In this document: positions 23,611-34,395 of the stretch, in pieces
How positions within the stretch are numbered: position 1 is the first letter of the stretch
How the letters are laid out: each line of letters begins with the position of its first letter
Made by a program: the position numbers and the translations under genes
NCBI GenBank assembly: GCA_013400115.1
Contig: VXBP01004363.1
Location: forward strand, 186,001-250,000
Length of the DNA: 64,000 nt
Reading direction: 5' to 3'
DNA from: Rhinopomastus cyanomelas
Lineage: Eukaryota > Chordata > Aves > Bucerotiformes > Rhinopomastidae
The notes under the pieces: model-generated
What the model was told of the DNA's origin: nothing
The model's input: the letters and a program-made list of their open reading frames with translations, nothing else
Database searches by the model: none

Positions 23611-24132
23611 GGAGTGCAGAGGAGGGCCACGAGGATGATCAGAGGGCTGGAGCACCTCTCCTATGAAGCCGGACTTAAGAGAGTTGGGCCTGTTCAGTCT
23701 GGAGAAGAGGAGGCTCCAAGGTGACCTTATTGTGCCCTTCCAGTATCTGAGAGGGGCCTACAAAAAGGCTGGGGAGGGTCTTTTTAGGATGTCAGGTAAT
23801 GACAGGACTAGGGGGAAAGGAGCAAAGCTGGAGATGGGTAGATTTAGACTGGATGTGAGGAGGAAGTTCTTCACTGTGAGAGTGGTGAGAGTGGTTGCCC
23901 AGGAAGGTGGTGGAGCCCCGTCCTTGGAGGCTGGGCTGGATGGGGCTCTGGCCAGCCTGATCTAGGGTGGAGTGTCCCTGCCCATAGTAGGGGAGTTGGA
24001 ACTGGATGATCCTGTGGTCCCTTCTAACCCCGACTGACTGTATGACTTGGTCTAGGTGATGCTGGTGTGGCAGGGGGATTGGACTAGATGATTGTTCAAG
24101 GTCTCTTCCAATCCCTAATGATTCTATGATTC
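23611..24132 (+). mobile_element. CR1 type A with added B tail (junction class 1)
   Basis: The first part encodes the A-type ORF2 end in one frame to 23965: LRELGLFSLEKRRLQGDLIV, QYLRGAYKKAGEGLFRMSGN and terminus LDGALASLI. The A 3' UTR ends CCGACTGACTGTAT at 24043. From 24044 a type B 3' end follows directly (GACTTGGTCTAGGTGATGCT through ATTCTATGATTC). The same junction appears on the minus strand at 37497/37498, so the two tails probably moved as one unit. Confidence 0.9.
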
Positions 24133-25770
24133 AAAATCATTAACTGATCCAATTTCTCCTGTTCTCTCTGGACTAACAATCTCATACAAGAAAAAAGAAA
24201 AAGGTGTTTAGTTAGTGTATCTGAGACTTTGGAAAGCAGCAAAAAAATTTTGTCATTTTTTTTTCAAAGGATAAAAGGGGAACTTTTTCACTGTATGCTT
24301 AGTCCTGTGTAATGAATGGAGTAGAAGGAGATGCATTTGTCTCAGGCATCCCCTGGACACCAGTGCGCTCACAGTTTTGTAGGCAGTTTACAGAAAGCTC
24401 ATATATTCCAGGTTTTGTCTCCAGATTTGCAACCCGTGTCCCAGAAGACTTCATAGGTGTATGAACAGCACATAGCAGACTAGGGCCATGTTGCCTTGTG
24501 AATGTGTGATAATTGAGGAAATAGATGTGTACTTCACCAGGATGCTCACCTAGTGAGAGTGGGATTCCCCCATCAAAAGAGAACTGAAGATGTGAGATGT
24601 CACTTGGCTCCATGGTGGTGACTGTCCTTTGCTTAACCTCATTAATAACTTCCTGTTCTTCCTTCCTTTTCTTCCTCTTTCTCTTACTACTGAAGTACTG
24701 AGATTTTCCCAACTAATTGATAACTTTATTTGGGTTTTAATTCCAACTAGAGTGATCACACGGAACTCTCGGGACTCTTGGACCACCATGGTCTTGTATT
24801 TGAGACTACTATTTATGTTCTCCAAAAATGTTTTCTTAGTTTTCTTTTCTTTTTCTTTCTATCTTTTCTCTAATACTTTCTGCTTGTAAATTTTAGCTGA
24901 GATTTCTCATCCTAAGCTACAAATGCCTGGCCTGCACCCTGAGAAGTTGTTTGAACTGAGGGATACCAACAGGCTTTAGAATAAATAAAAGGTATAACTT
25001 CAATACAAACAAAATCTTTCCATCATAGTGGTTGTATCAAAGAAGAAGAGCCTTTAATTTAAATTAATTACACAGTCTAATCTATTTTGGTCATCTACCT
25101 TCAGATAATTGATGAAAGCAAACAAATGGGAAAAAGAACTTATCGCCTCATTTCTGCCCTTCTATTTTTTAGACTAAGCAAAATGGACATAAATTATACC
25201 AGTATGATTCTCTAAACTGCTCAGACCTTCTTCCTGTGGTTTTGTTCCATAATCTCTGTATAAACAGTCATTATTTTTCCAACATGTAAGGCATTTTTTC
25301 CAGGCACTCTAGATTCTATTATACACACAGACATGCAGATTGCTACAGCATATTTTCAAACTTATTTACTTGGTTGATTGTTGAGTGTTTTTGGAGAGCG
25401 TGGTATATTTAAGGCAGCAAGGGAACAACTCGACTTACTTTCCTGGTAGCCTATTGTACTGAGGAAGGGATTGCTGTGTCATTTCTTGCAGAAGATTTTC
25501 ATTTTGGCAACTGACTGCAAAGCAAATGTGTTCAAAGGATCATTTAACTCTGCATTGGTTTGAAAGACATAGACCTAGAAAAGCAAAGTTTATTATTTCA
25601 ACTCCAAGAAGTATGGTGAAAGATAAAGGAAAAATTAAGATAAAAAGTAGTTAAACTCCAGGTAAAAGCTGAGATTTATCTAAACATTCATTCAGATGCA
25701 GGCTTCCTTATCTTTCTTTGTAATTTTCTGAAGACTTTGGGCTTGAAGTACTGTATAGACTCACCTATAA
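24133..25770. other. Unique sequence
   Basis: No supported gene. A 137-codon open frame on the minus strand (24299-24712) lies outside CR1 and starts in a Lys/Arg/Glu-rich stretch. It has no domain I recognise and no visible splice or promoter context. Confidence 0.45.
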
Positions 25771-26826
25771 AATCATAGAATCATAGAAACATTAGGGATT
25801 GGAAGGGACCTCGAAAGATCATCTAGTCTTATCCCCCAGCCACTGGAGAAGTTATGGAATCAGAATCACTCTGGGTTGGAAGGGACCACCAGATCAAAGC
25901 CATGTTCCACCAGCTTGGAGACCAGCATGTGGTGCAGGATAGTGTCAAAGGCTTTGCTGAGGTCCAGGTAAACGACATCAGTCCATTAATGTTGTGACCT
26001 GTTCATAGAAGGCCACCAGATTTGGCAGGCAGGATTTGCCCTTGGTGAAGCCATGCTGATTGTCCCCAATCACCTCTTCACAAATCTCCTGTCTCAGCAG
26101 TGCCTCAAGGAGGATCTGCTCCATGATCTTACCGGGCACAGAGGTGAGACTGACTGGCCTGTAGGTCCCTGGCTCCTCCTTCCTACCCTTCTTGAAAATA
26201 GGAATTATGTTTCCCCTTTTCCAGTCATTGGGCACTTCACCAGACTGCCATCACTTTTGGAATATAGTAGGAGTTTAGCAACATCATCTGTCAGTTCTTT
26301 CAGTACCCATGGGTGTATCCTGTCAGGTCCCATGGACTTGAACACTTTCAGGTTCTTNNNNNNNNNNNNNNNNNNNNNNNNNNNNNNNNNNNNNNNNNTC
26401 CTGGACACAGAGGAGGTGATCCTTGAATACTAACCAGCTGTTCTGGGCCCCTCTGCCCTCAAGGGCTTCACCTCGTGATACTTTGGCCAGCAGATCCCTG
26501 AAGCAATCAAAGTCTGCACGCCTAAAGTCCAGGGTCATAAGCTTAGAAAACTTCCTCCTGGTTGCCCTGAGGATCTGAAATTCAGTGCTTCATGGTCACT
26601 GCAGCCAAGGCTGTCCCTGAGACTCACATAGGTCACCAGCCCTTCCCTGTTGGTGAGACCAGGGTCCAGCACAGCACCTTTTCTTGTTGGTTCCTCCACC
26701 ATTTGGAGGAGGAAGTTGTCATCTATGCAATCCAAGAATAACTTGGATTGCTGGTGCCTTGCTGTGTTGCCCCTCCAGCAGATGTCAGAGTGGTTGAAAT
26801 CCACCGTGACAAAGGTCTGATCAAGG
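25771..26826 (-). mobile_element. CR1 type A, RT core deleted, assembly gap inside
   Basis: On the minus strand this runs from the second half of the endonuclease into the RT N-terminus, then jumps to the 3' end. Its 3' end is a double tail: B tail at 25771-25841 and A tail up to about 25896. At about 25896 it joins codons near the YLD..KAFDT region, so the RT core (including the FADD box) and the C-terminal domain are missing. ORF2 pieces visible are SLTSVPGKIMEQILLEALLR, DNQHGFTKGKSCLPNLVAFY, HPWVLKELTDDVAKLL and, in the endonuclease, FNHSDICW and CSDHEALNF. Positions 26358-26398 are N. Confidence 0.92.
26358..26398. other. Assembly gap, 41 N
   Basis: A run of 41 N interrupts the type A CR1. 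The ORF2 parts on either side are not adjacent in other copies, because the linker between endonuclease and RT is missing. The gap probably hides more sequence than its length suggests, or it covers a real deletion. Confidence 0.99.
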
Positions 26827-26832
26827 TTTGGA

Positions 26833-26833
26833 G

Positions 26834-26864
<31 letters not shown>

Positions 26865-26865
26865 G
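26833..26865 (+). repeat. (GTT) microsatellite
   Basis: About eleven GTT units starting at 26833. It sits exactly between the 5' end of the minus-strand A element and a plus-strand CR1 tail. Confidence 0.95.
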
Positions 26866-26870
26866 TGCAT

Positions 26871-26938
26871 GATTGGACTCGATGATCTGAGAGGTCCTTT
26901 CCGATCAGGAGTATTCTGTGATTCTGTAATTCTGTGAT
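26871..26938 (+). mobile_element. CR1 type C tail
   Basis: Short 3' tail: GATTGGACTCGATGATCTGA, GAGGTCCTTTCCGATCAGG and ATTCTGTG octamers. It has no coding sequence. Confidence 0.82.
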
Positions 26939-26960
26939 ATCTTATTCTGGAATAGCGTTC

Positions 26961-27220
26961 TGAGAGTGATAGGATGAGGAGCAGTGGTTGTAAGATGGAA
27001 CATAAAAGGTTCCACATGTATCTGAGAAGGGACTTCTTCACAGTGAAGGTAATGGAGCACTGGAACAGGTTGCCCAGGGAGGTTGTGGAGTCTCCTTCAC
27101 TGGTGATGTTCAAGGCCCGCCTGGATGTGTTCCTGTGTGACTTGGTCTAGGTGATCCTGCTGTTGCAGGGAGATCCTGCTGTTGCAGTCCGTAGTGATTC
27201 TATGATTCTATGATTCTATG
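26961..27220 (+). mobile_element. CR1 type B, 3' end
   Basis: Encodes a frame-broken ORF2 end (LRRDFFTVKVMEHWNRLPRE-like, then VFLCDLV). The 3' UTR carries a local duplication of GATCCTGCTGTTGCAG (27153-27187) and ends in three ATTCTATG octamers (27196-27220). The upstream neighbour is the C tail and the downstream neighbour is a D tail. Confidence 0.9.
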
Positions 27221-27236
27221 AATAACACTAGCATTT

Positions 27237-27447
27237 TGTCAGATAGCCTTCCTCACAGAAAAGGTGATGAGACACTAAAATGGACTGCCCAGGGCAGTGG
27301 TGGAGTCCCCATCCCTGGAGGTGTTTAAGGACAAAGTGGCTGTGACCTTTAGTGCCCTGGTCTGGTGATGTAGTGATGTTAGATCTTGGTCTGGGCTGGA
27401 TGAGCTCAGAGGTCTTTTCCAGCCTCAGTAATTTTGTGATTCTGTGA
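27237..27447 (+). mobile_element. CR1 type D tail
   Basis: About 210 bp containing CTGCCCAGGGCAGTGGTGGA, CATCCCTGGAGGTGTTTAAG and the D tail GATGAGCTCAGAGGTCTTTT. The ORF2 end is frame-broken. It is the last member of the CR1 run that starts at 25771. Confidence 0.9.
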
Positions 27448-29047
27448 AGAGTGTGAGAAAAAATAAAACTAGAAAAACTAGACAGCAAATCAGAAAATTG
27501 AGATTGTTTTTAAATAAAAATTATTAAATTATTAAATTATTAGTATTTAATACTAAGTATGACTCTCCAAGTAGATGTCTAAAGTATGTGGCAGGCATTT
27601 TGTCTTCATGGAATAAGGAGGTTTATGCATTTGTTTCAAGAGATAGCTATTGCACACAAGACTTTTAAAGAATATTGCTAAAAAGCAATCCTCAAACCTA
27701 AAGCTCCATGTTTACATCTCTGTTCAGATACTGATGCAAATCATCACACCCTTATAGAAGATTTAACCTTTAATAACTTAGCCTTCTCCACTTTGTCTAC
27801 TTTGGGATTACCTGACATCAGTAAATAACCTTTGGTCTGGGAGTTTTTAATGAGAGCTTTATGAAAGATGAATGAGCCACTGGAAAAAGGAGAGGAAGTT
27901 GGAAAGGTATTGCGTCCATCATCAGACACGTTACGACCTTTTGGCTATTTCAAGTTAAACCTTTTGGCTATTTCAAGCTAAGCAAAATCTACTTCCGAAC
28001 ACTGCATCAGGAGAAACTGCAACTTAGAAACTGCAGAGCTTTTAAATGAGGAGTTTCCTAACTGAAGGCAAGTGGAGGAGGAACGAAAGCCTTTATGACT
28101 CCTTGCATAGAGGACAAGACAAGCCTTTCTATAGTGCTTGGTCAGTAGTACATTTGGACGTGAAACCTTGTTTTCAGAAGTTGTCCCGATACATCTACAA
28201 ATGTAAGAGTGGCTGGTTTGTGCAGAGGTGGAAGCTGTTATAGGTCACAGAATCACAGATGTGAATATCACAAGCTTTGCCTTTAGGCAAAAACACCTAA
28301 GTAGATTTAGCATTAAAAAATGAAATTGTATTCCTTCCTCATGACCTGAACATGGTATGAATCATCCTGTTTCATGTTTTCGTAAACAGAAATTAAATGC
28401 CAAATCATAACAGCAGTCATTAGGATGAATTAAAAAGCATTTAGCAAGTTTAAGACTGAAATTCACATGAGTGGTCCAGCTCTGCATTGTTTTGCAGCTT
28501 TGTGGCTATCAGCCTCAGTACAGTGGCACCAACATCATGCTGGCACAGACAGCAGAGCCCAAATCTGCTTCTTCAGTGTGTAGATGGGCAAAAATTCACA
28601 AATATTCTCAGATGAAATTTAAATCCTTTAGTCTTTCTTCTAATTCACAGCTCTGTTCTCAACATGACTGATTGAAATGGAAGTGAATGTTCCTTGGGAT
28701 GAGGTAACTAGTTAAATTCAGACATTTAATCTTACCACCACTGCTTCCCTTCATTATACATTTTATATGGAGCATTTTTCTTCGCTATTCATGTCTCATA
28801 CTGATGGTTCTTAAGCTTTTTCTGATCTGTTCCAGTACCTGATTCCCCTAAGTACTGACCCATCAACATGCTACTCTAGTTTTTTCACTGTGTGAAACTC
28901 CTCTATAATACATGGACATAAATGTGAAAGTACTGTAGCAATAATTCTTGTCTGTTGTGCATTAATTATACTTGCTTTGGGTAACCTGTAAATGCTCTGA
29001 GAAGTTTTAACTTTACCATTTAACATCCAATCCTTTACTGTTTAATG
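27448..29047. other. Unique sequence
   Basis: AT-rich. Positions 27937-27982 are a perfect-length tandem duplication of a 23-bp unit (CCTTTTGGCTATTTCAAG then TTAAA or CTAAG). No gene supported. Confidence 0.55.
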
Positions 29048-29391
29048 GGAGCACCGTGTCCAGTTTTGTGTGCCACAGTATAAGGACATTGAGGTGCTGG
29101 AGCAGGTCCAGAGAGGGCAATGAGGCTGGGGACAGAACTGGAAAACAAGCCCTGTGAAGAGTAGCTGATGAAACTGTGGTTGTTTAGTATAGAGAAGAGG
29201 AGCCTGAGAGGAGACCTTATTGCACCTAAAAGGAGGTTGTAGCGAGGCTGGACTCTTCTCCCAACTTACTAATGAGGAAGAAGGGAAATGGCATCCAGTT
29301 GTGTCAGGGGAGAATTAAACTGGATTTTAGGAAGAAATTCCTTCCTGAAAGAGTGATTGGGTTCTGGGAAAGGCTACCCAGGGAGGAAGTG
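29048..29391 (+). mobile_element. CR1 type C body, interrupted
   Basis: Encodes a degraded C-type ORF2 end (QYKDIEVLEQVQR-like, then a readable run MRKKGNGIQLCQGRIKLDFR, ERVIGFWERLPREE from 29272). At 29391 it stops before the last ~20 ORF2 codons. A C-like tail is found after the inserted B segment, at 30460-30543. Confidence 0.85.
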
Positions 29392-30459
29392 TCAAGGAAG
29401 GGAGCCAGAAGACCTGAGTGGTTAAACAGAAAGCTGCTGGGCAAACTGAAGAGGAAGAATAAAGTCTTTATGTCATGGAAAGAGGAGATGGACGCTTGGG
29501 GTGATTATAAGGCTCTGGTGAGAGAAAGCAGGGATACAACTAGAAAAGCCAAGACCTCCTTGGAATTAAATCTTGCAAGACAACTCAGTGGCAACAGAAA
29601 GGGCTTATTTAAATACGTTGCAGGCAAAACTAAAACTAGAGGCAATGTAGGCCCCCTGCTGAATGAGGTGGGTGCCCTGGAGACAGAGGATACAGAGAAA
29701 GCAGAGATACTCAACACCTTTGCCTCTGTCTATACTTGTAGGGGTTGTCTTGATATCAAGCCCCAGACTGCTGAGGTTCCAGATGAAGTTTGAAGCCTCA
29801 AAATGAGAGAGGAGTTTGCCTTGGTTGATGAGGACTGGGTTAGGGATAAGTTGATCAAACTGGATATACACAAATCCATGGGTCCTGAAGGGATGCACCT
29901 GCAAGCGCTAAGGGAGACAGTGGAAGGCATTGCTAAGCCCCTCTCCATCATCTTTGCTAAGTTATGGGGATCAGGAGAGGTGCTTGGTGACTGGAGGATA
30001 GCAAATGTCACTGCAATCTTCAAAAAGGGTCAGAAGGAGGATCCAAGAAACTATAGACTGGTTAGCCTCACGTCCATCCCAGGAAAAGAGATGGAACAAT
30101 TTGTTCTACAGGCTGTCTCCAGGCACATCAAGGACAAGGAGAGTCATTAGGGACAGTCAGCATGGCTTCACCAAGGGGAAGTCATACTTGCCCAACCTGA
30201 TAGCCTTTTATGAGGGCATAAGCAGGTGGATAGATGATAGTAAAGCAGTGAATATGGTTTATCTGGACTTCAGTAAAGTGTTTGACACGGTGTCACACAG
30301 CATCCTTTTGGCGTAACTGAGGCAGTGTGGACTGCATCATTGGGTAGAGAGCTGGATCATGAACTGGCTGCAGGATAGAATTCAGAGAGTAGTGGTCAAT
30401 GGGACAGAGTCTAGCTGGAGGCCTGTATCTAGTGGAGTGCCCCAGGGGTCAGTGCTGGG
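29392..30459 (+). mobile_element. CR1 type B internal segment without tail
   Basis: Covers the ORF2 linker and RT N-terminus: RKGARRPEWLNRKLLGKLKR, WGDYKALVRESRDTTRKAKT, then DKLIKLDIHKSMGPEGMHLQ, VTAIFKKGQKEDPRNYRLVS, SQHGFTKGKSYLPNLIAFYE and MVYLDFSKVFDTVSHSILLA in several frames. It ends at GGGGTCAGTGCTGG in the RT core, before FADD, and has no 3' end. It sits between the body and tail of a C element. The absence of a tail argues against ordinary CR1 integration. Confidence 0.88.
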
Positions 30460-30543
30460 TAGAAGTTACCAAGATTTTGGGATGAGGGCTGGACTGGATG
30501 ATCTTGGAGGTCCTTTCCAGCCATAACAATTCTATGATTCTAT
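30460..30543 (+). mobile_element. CR1 type C-like tail
   Basis: Tail GACTGGATGATCTTGGAGGT then CCTTTCCAGCCATAACAATT and an ATTCTATG octamer. It probably belongs to the C body at 29048-29391 and was separated from it by the B segment. Confidence 0.8.
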
Positions 30544-31742
30544 AATGTCCAATGGATTTACACCCTAGATGTAAATCACGCATCACCCCAGGAACATAAA
30601 CAAACATTAAATAGGAAACTATGATAAATTTTGTGTAGCATAGACTTTTCACTTGTCTTAATTCTACAGTAACTTTTCAGCTTGGACTTTAAAAACTTGA
30701 AAGCCTTTTTATTCTGTCCAGATTTCTGCCACGCAGAGCTGCAGCATCAAAAGGCTTTTCAGCAAGTGAGATTTCTCAGCTCAGTTCTTGCTAACAGACT
30801 ACATTGATTTGCTCCTTTAAAGCCACAGTTTCACCACTCTGTCTTCCATGTTACCATATTTAAAATAACCAAACCGAACCAACACGGCATCAATCCAGTA
30901 GGATAAGCATGCACAGCATGTTACTCCTTGAAGAGGAGCGCAGCTGGGTATAAAAATATTGTGAGGAGAGAAAATTACAGTTTCAAGTGTGACTCTTCCA
31001 CATTCATGGCAGAGACCTTACTAAAGATAAGGCTAATATAAAACATTAAGTGATGTAATAGTTGAATATGGAATTTCCCTGAAAGCTACAGCTGGGATCT
31101 GAGTGATCGAGAAAGGTAATATTTCATTTTCAATATAAAAAACTTTCACCTGCAAAAATACCTTGATCTACTACTACAGATAACAGGGGAATTTAGAAGA
31201 GCTTTATTGGCAGTAGATTTTTTTCCAAAGAAGCAAGCTTTCTTGTTTTCTAATTCTTCTGTTTTCTCAGATGGGGATAAGGACCACATTACAAATTAAA
31301 TTGGGAAGTTTAAAGGCAGCATTTCACATCTAGGGAAAAATACATGGTTCTGCAGATTTCTCAAAGTCAAAACAAGCCCAAGCAAAGCAGCTTATGAATC
31401 TGAAAGCTTAGGTCACTTCCTTTAGCATGACTGCTCCAAGGCAGTGAATGCTTTTTTGAGTTCTTTTGGCTTTTTTTCAAGTTTAACTTCAGCTATAATG
31501 CGATTAATTGTTGAAGGAAAAGAAAAAAGGTGTTTTTCATTGATCAAAATGGTGCTGAGCATATTTAACTATGTCTGAAAAACAGAAAGCTTCCAGTGAT
31601 AGGCTGTTATTTGAAAGTTTTGCTCCCAGGAAAGATATTGAAAGAATATCTTCCCTCCTTATCCTTTTCACATTATTTATATGCAACAGACCTCTCTGTC
31701 TAATTAAAAGATTTATCAGGATTTACTGGTGTAAATGCCAGG
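30544..31742. other. Unique sequence
   Basis: AT-rich. No gene or repeat seen. Confidence 0.55.
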
Positions 31743-32800
31743 TTCAGTCAGGCATTTGACACCATTTCCCACAGCATTCTACTGGAGAAGATGGTGGCTC
31801 ATGGCATAGACAGGAAGACTCTTCAGTGGGTTAGAAACGGGCTGGATGGCTGAGCCCAGAAGGTGGTGATGGACGTCATGAAATCCAGTTGGCGACCAGT
31901 CACAAGCGGTGTCCCTCAGGGCTCAGTTTTGGGACCAGTCTTGTTTAATATCTTTATCAATGATCTGGATTAGGGGATCGAGTGCACCCTCAGTAAATTT
32001 GCGGGTGACACAAAATTGAGCACGAGTGTCGATCTGCTGGAGGGTAGGGAGGCTCTGCAGCGGGATCTGGACAGGCTGGAGCGATGGGCTGAGCTCAACT
32101 GTATGAGGTTTAACAAGGCCAAGTGCCGGGTCATGCACTTTGGTCACAACAACCCCCAGTAATGCTACAGGCTTGAAGAAGAGTGGCTGGAGAGCTGCCT
32201 GGTGGAAAAGGACACGGGGGTGTTGATCGACAGCCGGATAAACATGAGCCAGCAGTGCGCTCAGGTGGCCAAGAAGGCCAATGGCATCCTGGCCTGTATC
32301 AGAAACGGTGTGACCAGTAGGAGTAGGAAGGTGATTGTGCCCCTGTACTCGGCACTTGTGAGACCTCACCTTGAGTACTGTGTCCAGTTTTGGTCACCAC
32401 AGTACAGGAAGGACATTGAGGTGCTGGAATGAGTCCAGAGAAGGGCAACCAAGCTGGTGAGGGGCTGGAAGACATGCCCTATGAGGAGAGGCTGAGGGAG
32501 CTGGGGTTGTTTAGTCTGGAAAAGAGAAGACTGAGAAGAGACCTTATTGCCCTCTACAACTACCTAAAAGGAGGTTGTAGCAAGGCTGATGTTGGTCTCT
32601 TCTCTCCAATTAGTGATGATAGGACGAGGGGAAATGGCCTCAAGTTGCATCAGGGGAGGTTTAGATTGGATATTAGAAGGAAATTCTTTACTGAGAGGGT
32701 GGTTAGATACTGGAATGGATTACCTAGGGAGCTGGTGATGTCACCATCTCTGGAGGTGTTTAAGGAACGAGTGGATGCGGCGCTCAGGGATATGGTCTAG
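31743..32800 (+). pseudogene. CR1 type C ORF2 remnant (RT core to C-terminus)
   Basis: Readable order: FSQAFDTISHSILLEKMVAH-like codons, WRPVTSGVPQGSVLGPVLFN, CTLSKFAGDTKLST, LERWAELNCMRFNKAKCRVM, then open from 32202 (KANGILACIRNGVTSRSRKV), then open in another frame from 32429 to 32800 (RLRELGLFSLEKRRLRRDLI, RRKFFTERVVRYWNGLPREL, terminus VDAALRDMV). In-frame stops occur after NGLDG, after INDLD and after NNPQ. The catalytic box is FAGD (GGT at 32004-32006). Confidence 0.9.
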
Positions 32801-32888
32801 TGGTTAGACACTAGGAGAGAAGGTTGTACTCGATGACCCTGGAGGTCCTTTCCAGCCATAATGATTCTGTGATTCTGTAATTCTGTGA
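31743..32888 (+). mobile_element. CR1 type C, 1.15 kb copy
   Basis: 5'-truncated within RT and complete to the 3' tail (GATGACCCTGGAGGTCCTTT, then three ATTCTGTG-like octamers). It is the best C copy in the window and the reference for the C type used here. Confidence 0.95.
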
Positions 32889-33749
32889 GAAATAAGGCTT
32901 CTTGCCCCTCCATACCTGTCTGGTTCAGTGGCACCCATCCAAAAGTCCACAGTTTAATCTTCATTTCCACAGTTTAATCTTCCTTTGCACCCTCTTTAGT
33001 GCTCTGGATGCTGCCTGTGAATGAAAAAGGGAAAGCCCTGTTAGCAGCAGCCAGTGAAGCTGATCACATCTGTGCTTGGTGCAGTGCAGCCAGACCTTGA
33101 GATGCCTCTGGTCCTCAGGGGTGAAAGTGAGCACAAAGGAGAGGCAGCTCGCTTGTACTTCCCCTCCACCCATCTGTCCCTCTCTCCAGGTCTGGTTCAG
33201 CTGTCCTTAGCAACCCCATCACATAACAGCTATGCAGCAATTTATTCCCTTCTCATGTATATAAAACTGAGGATAATAGTGCTGATTCCTCCTCTTTCCA
33301 GAGACAAATATCATACTGTCTGATTACGTTGCTTCACTGCCCATTTTGCTGTTGGTTTTCAGAAGGGAAAGCCTATTAATAAATGTTAAGCTAATCAGTC
33401 ATTCAAATCATCCACCCCCATGGCCGCTGGCTCTGTACTCATCCTGACAATTTTTCATGGTGCTATCTTATGTATTCAGTTATTCTGGGGTCATAAAAGG
33501 TTGCTAAGCAATGTGTGGACTGACCCCAGAGGAAAGGAATAGTCTGCTGCTTTAAAATATTCCATTAGTTAAAAATGTTCTTGCATTTAAGAAAGTAGAG
33601 CAAATTAAAAAAAACCAAAACAACAAAACAAAACAAAACACCTCTGTTCCCGTCAGGTAACACATACAATTCTATTTGTAGGTTGTTTATAATTCCAGCA
33701 AAGATGCTTTCTATTCCTTTGCTTATGGGTGACTTTGTTCTAACACCTA
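32889..33749. other. Unique sequence
   Basis: Contains a 20-bp tandem duplication (CCACAGTTTAATCTTC unit, 32947-32986) and a (CAAAA)-type run at about 33615-33640. No gene supported. Confidence 0.55.
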
Positions 33750-33946
33750 CAGAATCACAGAAAATCAGGGGTTGAAAGGGTTCCCCACGGATCATCTAGT
33801 TCCAAACCCCTTCCATAGGCAGTCACACCTCTCATCAGACCATGTTGTCCAGAACCACATCCAATCTGGCCATGATCATTTCCAGAGGGGAGATTCATAA
33901 TTTTTCTGGGCAACCTCTTCCAGTATCTCACCACCCGCACAGTGGC
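33750..33946 (-). mobile_element. CR1 type J 3' end, minus strand
   Basis: The minus strand reads ATVRVVRYWKRLPRKIMNLP and then a frame-broken ORF2 end. On the plus strand the tail is ACAGAATCACAGAAAATCAG then GATCATCTAGTTCCAAACCC. It differs from the other types in its ORF2 end, so I label it separately. Confidence 0.82.
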
Positions 33947-34137
33947 CACATCGCGAAATCACAGAATCGCAGAACATTAGTTACTGATTGTGCCCATGGA
34001 ACACCAACAGTGTTACAGTGGGAAAAAAGACAAAACAGAAAGCACAGACAGTAAAATAATGTATTAATTATTTTTTGTTCAGAGTAAGTTTAGTATCACA
34101 TTGTATTCTCTGTTTTGTCAGTACTAAACTACTCCTT

Positions 34138-34395
34138 AGTGGGGAGTGATAGGACAAAGGGAAATGGCCTTAAGCTGCACAGGTTGGATGTCAGGAAGAA
34201 TTTCTTTCCTGAAAGGGTTGTCAGGCACTGAAACAGGCTGCTCAGGGAGGAAGTTGAGTCCCCATCCCTGGAGGTGTTTAAGAGAAGGGTAGGTGTTGCT
34301 TTGGGGGACAGGGTTTAGTGGTGCTGATAAGGCTAGGAGAAGGTTGGACTTGATGATCTTGAAGGTCTCTTCCAGCAGAAACTGTCTATGATTCT
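34138..34395 (+). mobile_element. CR1 type E 3' end
   Basis: Frame-broken ORF2 end (GDRTKGNGLKLH-like, ERVVRH-like), then GTTTAGTGGTGCTGATAAGG and the tail TTGATGATCTTGAAGGTCTC with TCTATGATTC. 5'-truncated. Confidence 0.9.

Noticed and set aside
24299..24712. 137-codon open frame on the minus strand with a basic N-terminus
   Set aside because: No recognisable family and no promoter or splice evidence. A protein search and RNA-seq would decide; a conserved hit in other birds would revive it.
26535..27113. 192-codon minus-strand frame as a single protein
   Set aside because: It fuses an antisense CR1 B end, the (GTT) repeat read as poly-Thr, and the type A endonuclease end. Only the last part (FNHSDICW to DHEALNF) is real ORF2.
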